From NCBI GenBank assembly GCA_944383875.1, contig CALWRD010000159.1, positions 1 to 35,340 of the forward strand: a stretch of 35,340 nucleotides of DNA. Reading direction: 5' to 3'. The notes below the pieces were generated by a model, which ran no database searches, was not told where the DNA came from, and worked only from the letters and a program-made list of their open reading frames with translations. The translations under genes were made by a program, and so were the position numbers. Source of the DNA: an uncultured Clostridia bacterium. GTDB lineage: Bacteria > Bacillota > Clostridia > Lachnospirales > CAG-274. The first letter of the stretch is position 1, and each line of letters starts with the position of its first letter. This document shows positions 1 to 7,291 of the stretch, piece after piece.

Positions 1-1187
1 GGCTGAGCCTTTGTAAGCGTACCCGTCTTATCAAAAACAATGGTAGTTGCCTCCGCAAGAGCTTCAAGATACTTGCCTCCCTTTACAGTAATATGATGAG
101 TGCTTGCTTCCCTTATGGCAGAAAGAACAGTTATTGGCATAGCCAGTTTTAGCGCACATGAAAAATCAACCATCAGCACCGACAGTGTCCTTGTAATATT
201 TCTTGTTAAAAGCCACGTAAGTCCCATTCCCATAAAGGTATACGGAACTAATTTGTCTGCAAGATGTGATGCTTTGCTTTCAGCCGATGACTTGAGTTTT
301 TCGGAATCCTCAATCATTGTGATTATCTTTTCATAACGTGTAGAACCTGTTATCTCCTTAACCCGGATTGTAATTTCACCTTCTTCGACCACAGTACCGG
401 CATATGCATAGCCGTCAACACATTTACGCACCGGAAGTCCTTCGCCGGTAAGTGAGGTCTGATTTACCATTGCCTCTCCATCAACCACTATACCGTCAAA
501 GGGTATTACCGTACCCATATGAACCACAACATAATCACCCTGTTTAATTTCTCTTACATCCACAAGCATCTCACTATCATTTTTCTTAAGCCAAACTTTA
601 CTGACATTAAGTGACATGCTCCTTGCAAGATCTCCAACAGACTTTTTATGTGTCCATTCTTCAAGTATTTCACCTATTTCCAAAAGAAACATAACCGAAC
701 TTGCAGTAGTAAAGTCTCTTCGCAAAACCGATACTCCTATTGCAGTAGCGTCCAGAACAGGAACTTCAATTTTTCCCCTTACAAGGCAATTAAGACCTTT
801 TTTAATGTACTGCAGAGATTTAGCCGCAATATACATCACTCTGAGCGGATAAGGCATAAACCACTTTGCCAATAACCGTACTGCAACCTTTTGTATTAGC
901 TTTTCCTTGTATATAGCATTCAAGTTTCTGCCGGAGCTCTCTAACATTCCCTTTGGCATATCTACCGTTTCATAAGAGAACTTTCTGATGCTTTCCATAA
1001 GAATATTTTCATTACCTACATACTCTATAGCTACATCAGCCGTTTTTTCATACACACGTACTGACTTGACAAAATCAAGATTTTCAAGATAATAAAGCAA
1101 GATATCTGCCTCTTCTGCGCTCATATGAGGCTGTGCAATATGCACTCTCATACGTCCTTTAATTTTATGCTTAATTATAAATTTCAC
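1..1187 (-). CDS. Heavy-metal (P1B-like) P-type ATPase, 3' end off window
   Basis: Membrane cation pump driven by ATP; 395 codons are visible and the C-terminal half runs off the left edge. The protein begins with a short soluble segment resembling a degenerate HMA domain (VKFIIKHKIKGRMRVHI), has hydrophobic helices, the actuator motif LTGEGLPV (T247-G248-E249) and the phosphorylation motif DKTGTLT (D386). The usual P1B Cys-Pro-Cys in the metal-binding helix is replaced by F342-S343-C344 in FSCALKLAMP, so only the second Cys remains. I chose the GTG at 1187 because GGAGG lies about seven bases upstream; no ATG is similarly placed. It is last of three genes in an operon with a 26-aa peptide and a DUF6110-like protein. 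Metal specificity cannot be read from what is visible. The family is sure; the substrate is unknown. Confidence 0.9.
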   Translation of the reverse strand, partial: MKFIIKHKIKGRMRVHIAQPHMSAEEADILLYYLENLDFVKSVRVYEKTADVAIEYVGNENILMESIRKFSYETVDMPKGMLESSGRNLNAIYKEKLIQKVAVRLLAKWFMPYPLRVMYIAAKSLQYIKKGLNCLVRGKIEVPVLDATAIGVSVLRRDFTTASSVMFLLEIGEILEEWTHKKSVGDLARSMSLNVSKVWLKKNDSEMLVDVREIKQGDYVVVHMGTVIPFDGIVVDGEAMVNQTSLTGEGLPVRKCVDGYAYAGTVVEEGEITIRVKEITGSTRYEKIITMIEDSEKLKSSAESKASHLADKLVPYTFMGMGLTWLLTRNITRTLSVLMVDFSCALKLAMPITVLSAIREASTHHITVKGGKYLEALAEATTIVFDKTGTLTKAQ

Positions 1188-1217
1188 TCAAATCCCTCCA
1201 TACATTTAACTGTCGGG

Positions 1218-1241
1218 AAAAGGGGAGCCGATAAGCTCCCC
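1218..1241 (-). terminator. Hairpin with short T-run between DUF6110-like gene and ATPase
   Basis: On the minus strand a 7-bp GC-rich stem (GGGGAGC/GCTCCCC, 6-nt loop) is followed by TTTT, just after the stop of the DUF6110-like gene and before the ATPase. The T-run is short, so this is more likely a partial terminator or mRNA-processing hairpin that lowers ATPase expression relative to the small upstream genes than a full stop. Confidence 0.4.
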
Positions 1242-1252
1242 CTTAATATCAT

Positions 1253-1522
1253 TTATTCCACTTCAGACTCAACAACAGCAGCCTCCTCTGCTGCCATTCT
1301 GTCAGCATTAATCTGCTTAGCCTCAGCGAGTATATCCTCTGCATTCTCCTGAACACAGGTTGCTGTCTTTACAACACAATCCTTTGCCCTTAGTGCCGCT
1401 GCTGTACAATGTACATAGACCTTCTTGGTATCTTTTGAAGAAAGAAGTTTAATACCTGCCGTACCAAAAAGTACACCACCTAAAAAAAGACCGATTTGCT
1501 TAATGTAATCACTGTTTAACAT
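1253..1522 (-). CDS. DUF6110-like small protein
   Basis: 89-aa protein with a short N-terminal hydrophobic segment (IGLFLGGVLFGTAGIKLL, about residues 10-27), then the signature-like stretch SKDTKKVYVHCTAAALRAKD and QENAEDILAEAKQINADR, ending in an acidic tail. This matches my memory of DUF6110, a family that travels with metal P-type ATPases in Clostridia; its biochemical role is unknown. ATG at 1522 has AAGGAGG upstream. The gene starts 15 bp after the stop of the 26-aa peptide and ends 65 bp before the ATPase, so the three form one transcript. The two Cys residues (in VHCTAA and ATCVQE) could bind metal, but this is speculation. Family call is from memory, not a search. Confidence 0.8.
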   Translation of the reverse strand: MLNSDYIKQIGLFLGGVLFGTAGIKLLSSKDTKKVYVHCTAAALRAKDCVVKTATCVQENAEDILAEAKQINADRMAAEEAAVVESEVE

Positions 1523-1537
1523 AACTGATTTACCTCC

Positions 1538-1618
1538 TTACTTATGCTTATATCCGGTATAAAAAAGCATTACAAAGCATACCAGACAAGCCCATGCCCA
1601 AAATTTATGTTGTTTCAT
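1538..1618 (-). CDS. 26-aa single-pass membrane peptide, first gene of ATPase operon
   Basis: A very short ORF starting MKQHKFWAWACLVCF and ending FYTGYKHK. It has a strong GGAGGAATTACAAT site before its ATG and sits between a near-consensus promoter and the DUF6110-like gene. Basic residues flank one predicted membrane helix (about residues 6-22) containing two Cys. Translation signal, promoter position and operon placement argue it is real. I recall similar short aromatic-rich peptides beside DUF6110/HMA-type ATPases in Clostridia, but cannot confirm a family. It may be a subunit or chaperone of the pump; that is inference. Confidence 0.75.
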   Translation of the reverse strand: MKQHKFWAWACLVCFVMLFYTGYKHK

Positions 1619-1672
1619 ATTGTAATTCCTCCTAACCGGTTATACGCGCCTACCTCTGGTTACCTTGCGCTA

Positions 1673-1701
1673 ATTATACCATCTAAAATATAAAAAGTCA
1701 A
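1673..1701 (-). promoter_or_regulatory. Sigma-A promoter of the metal ATPase operon
   Basis: Minus strand TTGACT (1696-1701), 17-bp spacer, TATAAT (1673-1678), about 55 bp upstream of the 26-aa peptide start. The leader between contains short palindromes (AACCGGTT, GGTAACC) that could be operator or leader structure, but no known metal-regulator site is recognisable. Confidence 0.75.
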
Positions 1702-1762
1702 TATTTTGTAAAAACTTGGCAAAAGTTTTACTGTTTTTTTTGTTATACATGTCCGTAAAACA

Positions 1763-1793
1763 CAAAAACGCCGCAACTCTTTAAGTTGCGGCG
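1763..1793 (-). terminator. Rho-independent terminator of the acidic secreted protein gene
   Basis: Perfect 10-bp stem CGCCGCAACT/AGTTGCGGCG (1769-1778 with 1784-1793) and 5-nt loop. On the minus strand it is followed by TTTTTGTGTTTT. It lies just past the stop at 1808. Confidence 0.85.
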
Positions 1794-1807
1794 CTCAATA
1801 CTAAAGC

Positions 1808-3853
1808 TTAATCTTCATTTACTCTAAGGGTAAAGTCATATTCATCATAGTTATCATCATCTTCACCCTCAGCAATAACATTGTAACTTACACGGCTACC
1901 GGTATCGTCAGCATTAAAACTGAGTTCCCAAATATACTCATCCCCATCTTCATCATCAGGACTGGAAACTCTTTTGCCTACTCTGTCACCATTAGAATCC
2001 TCAATCCAGACTCTCTCAACAACTTTGTTTGTATATACGGTTACTTCAACTTCATCACCCTCATCAACTGTTGTATCAGATACATCTACTCCTGTGATTT
2101 CGGGATCCTCAACCTCATATACATCAAGCGTAAACTTCTTGCTGTCCGAATTATCATCCTCATCATAAGCATATGCTACATATTCGTCATCAGCATCTCC
2201 TACCTGAATGGTAACGGAAAACTTTTTAAGACCGCTTGAAGAGGAACCGCTGGTGGAAGAGCCAAGCTCTGTACCGCCCTTTGTCTTTACAACAACCTTT
2301 TCGGCAGATTTGGTGGTCTTTATTTCAAGCTTACAATCATCGTCTTCTTCAACATTTTTAGTTTTTTGATTTATGCTCAGCACTACAAGATCACTTTCGG
2401 AATAACTTTGACCATCAACTTTAAAAGTATCCTCGGTTTCATTATCATCCTCATCATAAGCCACTACTCTGAATTTTTCCGTATCATCAGAATCCATTTC
2501 AAATTCCAGGGTCCACTTATATTTATTGGAATACTTCTGCGTGGTAAATGCAGATGAATCGAGTCTTTCATCATCATCGTTGTATACGGTTACCTCAACA
2601 ATGTCCGTACTTGTATATACATAAGCCTTAACATCTTCGCCTTCATATACATCCTCATCGGCAAGTTCAATATCAATTATTTCAAGGTCACCATAGTCGG
2701 TATCACTGTCATCATCCGGATCCGTTACTTTAACAATAATTGTCTGCTCAACATCCTCATATCCGCCATCTTCAGTAGAAAGGCAAACGTAAAGCTTAAT
2801 TGTTCCTTTTTTGGTAAGTCTTGTCCTTACTTCAAACTCCCTTTCTCCGTCGTCATCCTCATCATAATTTGAAGAAACAGCATTTTTGTCGCCAAAACTG
2901 TTGGTAACCTTTACTCTGTTTACTTCATCATCGGTTCTGATAGTAAGCTCTGCGTAATCGTCAATATCAAAATTGGTTTCATTAATCTTAATGCTTACCA
3001 TATGATCCGACTTGTAGCTGCCCTGAACTCCCAATGAATCTTCATCATCGTCTTCATCTTCAGTGGTTGTTTCTGTAGTGGATTCGGTGGTTGTTGCTCC
3101 GCTTGAAATCATAACAGATACCTTACCGCACTTATCAAGTGATTCAATATATCCACTGTCATTACCGGGATATACATAATACGTCTTAATAATGCTGTCA
3201 TTGGAGCTGTTTTCAGCCGAAATGTCACAGGTAAAGGTACGGCTTCCGTCGCTGCCCTCTGTATATTCCGAAACTTCTGCAAGCACTTCACTTGTTTCCG
3301 AATCAACAAACTTCACCTTTGAAGCACTGTTTGCAACTGCAGTAATTGTAATATCCGAACCGGAAGAAACCACCGTGCTTGATGAAGTTACCGACATAAC
3401 TTCCGGCGTCGTTGTGGTAATGTTAACACATCTGTTTGTATCATCCCATTCGACATCGGCACCGATAGACTCTGCAAGCATTCTTACAGGCATCAGAGTT
3501 CTGTTGTTTTTATTAATTGACTTCGTATCAAACTTAACCGGTTCACCATTAACATATACAATATCCGAACGCATTGTATGGGCTATCGTAACACCGTCTC
3601 TTGTAAATGTAAGGGTTTCTGTCTTTGAATTCCAGTCAATAGTAAGCCCAAGGCTTTCCGCAGTTTTTCTTATAGGGACATATGTACGGCTGCTGAATAT
3701 CTGCGGCTGAGCATCATTGCTGTCATAAACAATCTGCTCTCCGTTTAAGTAGACGGGTATAATTTCTGCGGCATATACCGCAGCCTGACCCGAGATGGCA
3801 ATACACCCCAGCGTCATAACAATAGTCATCATAATACCGATAATACGACGCAT
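1808..3853 (-). CDS. Secreted acidic protein with copper-amine-oxidase-N-like domain and beta-sandwich repeats
   Basis: 681-aa exported protein. A signal peptide (MRRIIGIMMTIVMTLG..., about residues 1-29) is followed by a tandem copper amine oxidase N-terminal-like (stalk) domain, about residues 30-150 (SSRTYVPIRKTAESLG and NRTLMPVRMLAESIG). In Firmicutes this domain is common on secreted proteins with no amine oxidase activity. A Thr/Glu/Asp linker (about residues 265-285) leads into several similar domains of about 90 residues, many ending AYDEDDN-like, so the protein is extremely acidic, as in calcium-binding or extended wall proteins. No catalytic motif, LPXTG or SLH anchor was seen. The start at 3853 is chosen because AAAGGA precedes it, while the longer reading from 3901 would begin inside the promoter -10 box. 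Single-gene transcript with its own promoter and terminator. Role unknown. Confidence 0.85.
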   Translation of the reverse strand: MRRIIGIMMTIVMTLGCIAISGQAAVYAAEIIPVYLNGEQIVYDSNDAQPQIFSSRTYVPIRKTAESLGLTIDWNSKTETLTFTRDGVTIAHTMRSDIVYVNGEPVKFDTKSINKNNRTLMPVRMLAESIGADVEWDDTNRCVNITTTTPEVMSVTSSSTVVSSGSDITITAVANSASKVKFVDSETSEVLAEVSEYTEGSDGSRTFTCDISAENSSNDSIIKTYYVYPGNDSGYIESLDKCGKVSVMISSGATTTESTTETTTEDEDDDEDSLGVQGSYKSDHMVSIKINETNFDIDDYAELTIRTDDEVNRVKVTNSFGDKNAVSSNYDEDDDGEREFEVRTRLTKKGTIKLYVCLSTEDGGYEDVEQTIIVKVTDPDDDSDTDYGDLEIIDIELADEDVYEGEDVKAYVYTSTDIVEVTVYNDDDERLDSSAFTTQKYSNKYKWTLEFEMDSDDTEKFRVVAYDEDDNETEDTFKVDGQSYSESDLVVLSINQKTKNVEEDDDCKLEIKTTKSAEKVVVKTKGGTELGSSTSGSSSSGLKKFSVTIQVGDADDEYVAYAYDEDDNSDSKKFTLDVYEVEDPEITGVDVSDTTVDEGDEVEVTVYTNKVVERVWIEDSNGDRVGKRVSSPDDEDGDEYIWELSFNADDTGSRVSYNVIAEGEDDDNYDEYDFTLRVNED

Positions 3854-3899
3854 ATAATCATATCCTTTCTCTAGTAAATTTTCCTTTTTTGATAAAATC

Positions 3900-3928
3900 A
3901 TTATAGCATATTAGACTGTGCTTATCAA
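3900..3928 (-). promoter_or_regulatory. Sigma-A promoter of the acidic secreted protein gene
   Basis: Minus strand TTGATA (3923-3928), 17-bp spacer, TATAAT (3900-3905). It places the transcript start near 3893, which rules out translation from the ATG at 3901. Confidence 0.75.
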
Positions 3929-3988
3929 CAATATAACCAAATTGTAATACTAATTTCACATTTGAAACAAAAGCTGTATTACTTAATT

Positions 3989-4645
3989 TCAACCTTCAAC
4001 ACCATAAGTCTTTCTATACTCTTTCATAGCTTCAAGATATTCTTTTCCCGCAATGGTACCATCCTCGATGCAGTCTATAATATCACAAACCGTTACAATC
4101 GGATAAACCTTTATACCAAACTCATCGTTTACTTCCTGAACAGCACTTTTCTCACCTTTACCCTTTTCCATTCTGTCAACGGAGATAATTACCGCTTCAA
4201 CATTTACATCAGCGGCATTTTTAAGGATAGGCAAGGTTTCCCTTATGGCAGTACCTGCTGTTATAACATCTTCGATCACCGCAACTTTGTCACCGTCGCA
4301 AAGCTTATGTCCTACGAGCACACCGCCTTCGCCGTGATCCTTTGCTTCCTTTCGATTAAAGCAATAATTGACACTTTTTCCTGTCTTGTTATAAAGTGCC
4401 ATAGCTGCGGCTACAGCAAGAGGAATTCCCTTGTACGCAGGACCGAAAAATACATCTGCATCTATATTGTTTTCTTCAATACATCTGGCATAAAACTCTC
4501 CGAGCTTTGCTATATGCTCACCCGTCTTATAATTACCTGTATTTATAAAATAAGGCGCTTTCCTTCCGCTTTTAAGAGTGAACTCACCAAATGTAAGCAC
4601 GCCTGCATCACACATAAATTTAATAAACTGCTTTTTGTAATCCAT
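3989..4645 (-). CDS. pyrE: Orotate phosphoribosyltransferase
   Basis: Joins orotate to PRPP to make orotidine 5'-phosphate in pyrimidine synthesis; cytosolic. 218 aa, normal for the family. The N-terminus shows TLKSGRKAPYFINTGNYKTG (orotate site region). The PRPP-binding type-I PRTase motif VAVIEDVITAGTAIRET is near residues 124-140 with the conserved acidic pair E-D. ATG at 4645 has TTGGAGG six bases upstream; an earlier in-frame ATG at 4666 would place that site inside the gene. It stands alone with its own promoter rather than in a pyr operon; no pyrimidine attenuator or PyrR-binding leader is evident in the short leader. Confidence 0.95.
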   Translation of the reverse strand: MDYKKQFIKFMCDAGVLTFGEFTLKSGRKAPYFINTGNYKTGEHIAKLGEFYARCIEENNIDADVFFGPAYKGIPLAVAAAMALYNKTGKSVNYCFNRKEAKDHGEGGVLVGHKLCDGDKVAVIEDVITAGTAIRETLPILKNAADVNVEAVIISVDRMEKGKGEKSAVQEVNDEFGIKVYPIVTVCDIIDCIEDGTIAGKEYLEAMKEYRKTYGVEG

Positions 4646-4698
4646 ATTTAACCTCCAACAATACAATAAATATTAAGCTAAGTTTAAGCTTTGCTTTT

Positions 4699-4727
4699 AT
4701 TTTAGCATAGTTTTAAGTGTATTACAA
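4699..4727 (-). promoter_or_regulatory. Promoter of pyrE
   Basis: Minus strand TTGTAA (4722-4727), 17-bp spacer, TAAAAT (4699-4704), about 50 bp upstream of the pyrE start and back to back with the EamA permease promoter. Confidence 0.55.
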
Positions 4728-4749
4728 TAATTTTCGTTATTAATTGGAC

Positions 4750-4778
4750 TTGTTATGTGAGATGAATTTTGATATAAT
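4750..4778 (+). promoter_or_regulatory. Promoter of the EamA permease gene
   Basis: TTGTTA (4750-4755), 17-bp spacer, TATAAT (4773-4778), followed by the ribosome site AAAGGA at 4801-4806. Confidence 0.6.
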
Positions 4779-4816
4779 CGTTTAACGGAAATTGATTAAG
4801 AAAGGACTTGTTTAAT

Positions 4817-5680
4817 ATGACAGACAAACAAAAAGGTATTGCTTTCATAATAATGTCAGCATTTTGCTTTGCACTTATGAACGCCTTTGTACACCTTTCG
4901 GGGGATTTACCAACCCTGCAAAAATGTTTTTTCAGGAACTTTATTGCACTGATTTTTGCCGGTGCCGTAATTGTAACTTCAAAGGAAAAGCTTCATTACA
5001 ACAAAGCTGACCTTCCGCTTCTTGTATTACGTTCAGCTGCCGGTACCATAGGTATCCTCGGAAACTTTTATGCGCTTGACAGAATAAATATAGCAGACGC
5101 TTCAATGCTTAATAAGCTTTCACCGTTTTTTGTAATTATTTTTTCCTATTTTTTCTTAAAAGAAAAACCACGTTTAATACAGGTAGCAGGTGTTATTGTC
5201 GCATTTATAGGCAGTCTGTTCATCATTAAACCTACATTAAATATGTCAATATCGCAGCTTGCCCCTTCACTTGCGGGATTTGCAGGAGGTATGGGCGCAG
5301 GTGCCGCATACACCGCCGTGCGTGCACTTGGAAAAAGAGGAGTCAAAGGACCTCTGATTGTATTCTTCTTCTCCGGTTTTTCGTGTCTGGTAACACTTCC
5401 TTATCTTATTTTCTGTTATCATACCATGACATTATACCAAACAATAATACTTCTGTTGGCGGGACTTGCCGCATCCGGAGGACAGTTTGCCATAACCGCC
5501 GCATACACCTATGCACCTGCCAAAGAAATATCGGTATTTGATTATACAAATATAATATTTGCAGCAATACTTGGATTTTTTATGTTCAATCAAGTACCCG
5601 ATATTTACAGCTTTATCGGCTATATAATTATATGCGGTATATCAATAGCAATGTTCTTCTCTGAAAAGAAACATGCTTAA
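4817..5680 (+). CDS. EamA-family (drug/metabolite superfamily) permease
   Basis: Inner-membrane transporter of the DMT superfamily, likely exporting a small metabolite or drug; substrate not predictable. 287 aa with about ten hydrophobic helices in two EamA repeats. Typical features include FRNFIALIFAGAVI, the LRSAAGTIGILGNFYAL region and YFFLKEKPRLIQVAGVIVAF at the end of the first repeat; the second ends near MFNQVPDIYSFIGYIIICG. ATG at 4817 is preferred over the in-frame TTG at 4808, which would sit almost on the AAAGGA site. Monocistronic by spacing: 108 bp and a new promoter precede the next gene. Confidence 0.88.
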   Translation: MTDKQKGIAFIIMSAFCFALMNAFVHLSGDLPTLQKCFFRNFIALIFAGAVIVTSKEKLHYNKADLPLLVLRSAAGTIGILGNFYALDRINIADASMLNKLSPFFVIIFSYFFLKEKPRLIQVAGVIVAFIGSLFIIKPTLNMSISQLAPSLAGFAGGMGAGAAYTAVRALGKRGVKGPLIVFFFSGFSCLVTLPYLIFCYHTMTLYQTIILLLAGLAASGGQFAITAAYTYAPAKEISVFDYTNIIFAAILGFFMFNQVPDIYSFIGYIIICGISIAMFFSEKKHA

Positions 5681-5719
5681 CAACATATATACTTCCACTT
5701 TACGTTTTACTGCATATGC

Positions 5720-5748
5720 TTGACATATTAGGTAGGTTATAATAGAAT
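5720..5748 (+). promoter_or_regulatory. Promoter of the chromate transporter pair
   Basis: Consensus TTGACA (5720-5725) with 17-bp spacer to TAGAAT (5743-5748). A perfect TATAAT at 5738-5743 is only 12 bp from the -35, so the TAGAAT pairing is preferred. Confidence 0.6.
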
Positions 5749-5788
5749 AAACTGATCAACTGAAATTTGTATATACATTGGAGTTATT

Positions 5789-6373
5789 ATGGAAAATAAA
5801 ACTGAATACAAAGGACTTAAATTTTACTGGATTTTATTTATCAATACATTTTATATAAGCGCTTTCACAGTCGGCGGAGGATATGTAATTGCCGGAATAC
5901 TGCAAAAAACATTTGTAGATAAGCTTAAACTTATAGATGAGGACGAAATGCTGGAGCTGATTGCCATAGCTCAGTCTGCCCCCGGGCTTTTGGCACTTAA
6001 TACCTCTGCTGTAATAGGTTACAAACTGCGTGGACTAAAAGGTGCCCTTGTTACCGTGCTCGGTGCTGTATTGCCACCATTTATCATCATAATAGCAGTA
6101 TCCTATTTCTATCACGCTATTAAGGATAACGAGGTGGTTCAAGTTGCCCTTTCCTTTATGCAGGTCGGCATAGGTATTGTAATACTTGATGTTGTTGTAG
6201 GTATGTTCCAGAAGGCAATGAAAAATGAAAGAGCATTCAAAATCCCTGTGTTTATTGCTGCATTGCTTGCATCACTTGTATTTAACGTAAATGTAGGCTT
6301 TATCGTTCTTGCAAGCGGTACACTTGGATTTCTTTACACTTATTTTAAAGGAAAGGCGGGTAAGAAAGCATGA
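5789..6373 (+). CDS. Chromate transporter family protein, N-half (CHR domain)
   Basis: 194-aa single-domain CHR membrane protein. Conserved opening FYISAFTVGGGYVIAGILQ with the glycine-rich T-x-GGG-Y motif, then the AIAQSAPGLLALNTSAVIGY region and about six helices. Short CHR proteins act as pairs of opposite membrane topology; the partner starts at 6370 with a 4-bp ATGA overlap, so the two are translationally coupled. GGAG lies five bases before the ATG. The family exports chromate in studied cases, but in anaerobic gut bacteria the physiological anion is not established. Confidence 0.9.
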   Translation: MENKTEYKGLKFYWILFINTFYISAFTVGGGYVIAGILQKTFVDKLKLIDEDEMLELIAIAQSAPGLLALNTSAVIGYKLRGLKGALVTVLGAVLPPFIIIIAVSYFYHAIKDNEVVQVALSFMQVGIGIVILDVVVGMFQKAMKNERAFKIPVFIAALLASLVFNVNVGFIVLASGTLGFLYTYFKGKAGKKA

Positions 6374-6972
6374 ATATATATATCCGGCTTATTATAAGCT
6401 TTTTCCAAATAGGACTGTTTACTTACGGCGGCGGCTATGCTGCACTTCCGCTAATAAAATACCACTGCGTTGATAAAATGCACTGGCTTACCATGACAGA
6501 GTTTAATGACATATTAACAATTTCCCAGATGACCCCCGGTCCCATAGGTATTAACAGTGCCACATTCACAGGTTTTACCGTTGCGGGATTTGGCGGTGCA
6601 TTTTGCGCTACATTTTTTAACGTTCTGCCATCTTTTATAATAGTGGTTTTGTTAGCCAAGATATATTACAAATACCGTTCCCTTGACTGGATGAGGGGAA
6701 TAATGCTCGGCTTAAATCCGGCAGTCGTTGCCATGATAGCCTCAGCCGGTTTATCCGTAGTATATACCTCTGTTTTCAACGACACAGGTGCGGAATATAT
6801 TATCAGGGGTATCAAATTAATTTCAGAAAGCATTAATATCAATTTGCTTTCAATAACACTCTTTATAATAGGATTTATTATAATTAGAAAGTTTAAGCTT
6901 GGACCTGTAACAATGATGATAGGTACCGGATTTTTCGGAACTGTAATACACTATGCACTTAAGTTGCTTTAA
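6370..6972 (+). CDS. Chromate transporter family protein, C-half (CHR domain)
   Basis: 200-aa single-domain CHR protein, partner of the gene immediately upstream. It begins LIISFFQIGLFTYGGGYAAL, the same FxxGxxTYGGGYA signature, followed by ISQMTPGPIGINSATFTGF, the conserved APGP-like loop of the family, and several hydrophobic helices. The 4-bp overlap implies fixed stoichiometry with the first half. The two copies are diverged from each other, as expected for an old heteromeric pair rather than a recent duplication. Downstream lies a hairpin-rich spacer whose last stem-loop may terminate the transcript. Confidence 0.9.
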   Translation: MNIYIRLIISFFQIGLFTYGGGYAALPLIKYHCVDKMHWLTMTEFNDILTISQMTPGPIGINSATFTGFTVAGFGGAFCATFFNVLPSFIIVVLLAKIYYKYRSLDWMRGIMLGLNPAVVAMIASAGLSVVYTSVFNDTGAEYIIRGIKLISESININLLSITLFIIGFIIIRKFKLGPVTMMIGTGFFGTVIHYALKLL

Positions 6973-6980
6973 TATGTAAT

Positions 6981-7291
6981 GGGCTCTTCGCCCGCCCTTT
7001 AACGCTCGCTATGACGAGCGTTCAGGCTGTCGAAAAAGTCGACAGCCTTGCAAGAAATGCTTGCATTTCTTGCAGTAGGGGTACTGGCGTACCCACCAAG
7101 GAAGTAACAACCCGTGCCTCAAAGAGGGCTTCGCCCTCATTTCGACACTCTTGTTATACCCTCGGACGGGCAAAGCCCGTCCTGCGGATTAAAGTCTGCG
7201 ACGCTAGTTGCAAATTACGTGGTTGCAGACTTCAAAATTTCGATTAAATTTAAGTTTTTTGACAATCTGAACGCTCGCTATGACGAGCGTT
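6981..7291. repeat. Array of about nine stem-loops bounded by two identical 22-nt hairpins
   Basis: This spacer holds successive strong inverted repeats. They are GGGC/GCCC (6981-6993), AACGCTCG/CGAGCGTT (7001-7022), AGGCTGTCGA/TCGACAGCCT (7024-7048), TGCAAGAAATGC/GCATTTCTTGCA (7049-7074), GGGTAC/GTACCC (7079-7094), GAGGGC/GCCCTC (7124-7138), GGACGGGC/GCCCGTCC (7164-7182), AAGTCTGC/GCAGACTT (7192-7232), and again AACGCTCG/CGAGCGTT (7270-7291). The 22-nt units at 7001 and 7270 are identical. It is more GC-rich than its surroundings. It looks like a mosaic of REP/MITE-like palindromes; a structured RNA is the other possibility. No protein gene is credible across it on the plus strand. Confidence 0.7.

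Noticed and set aside
3192-3710. Plus-strand ORF (172 aa) opposite the acidic secreted protein gene
   Set aside because: Antisense shadow of a protein with signal peptide, promoter and terminator; no start signals.
3962-4651. Long plus-strand ORF (229 aa) opposite pyrE
   Set aside because: Antisense to a clear pyrE with full motifs; no ribosome site and no recognisable domain.
5720-5743. TTGACA with TATAAT at 12-bp spacing as the chromate transporter promoter
   Set aside because: Spacer is far too short for sigma-A; the TTGACA-17-TAGAAT pair is better.
7011-7247. Plus-strand ORF of 78 codons through the hairpin array
   Set aside because: Lies in inverted-repeat DNA, no ribosome site, no recognisable sequence.
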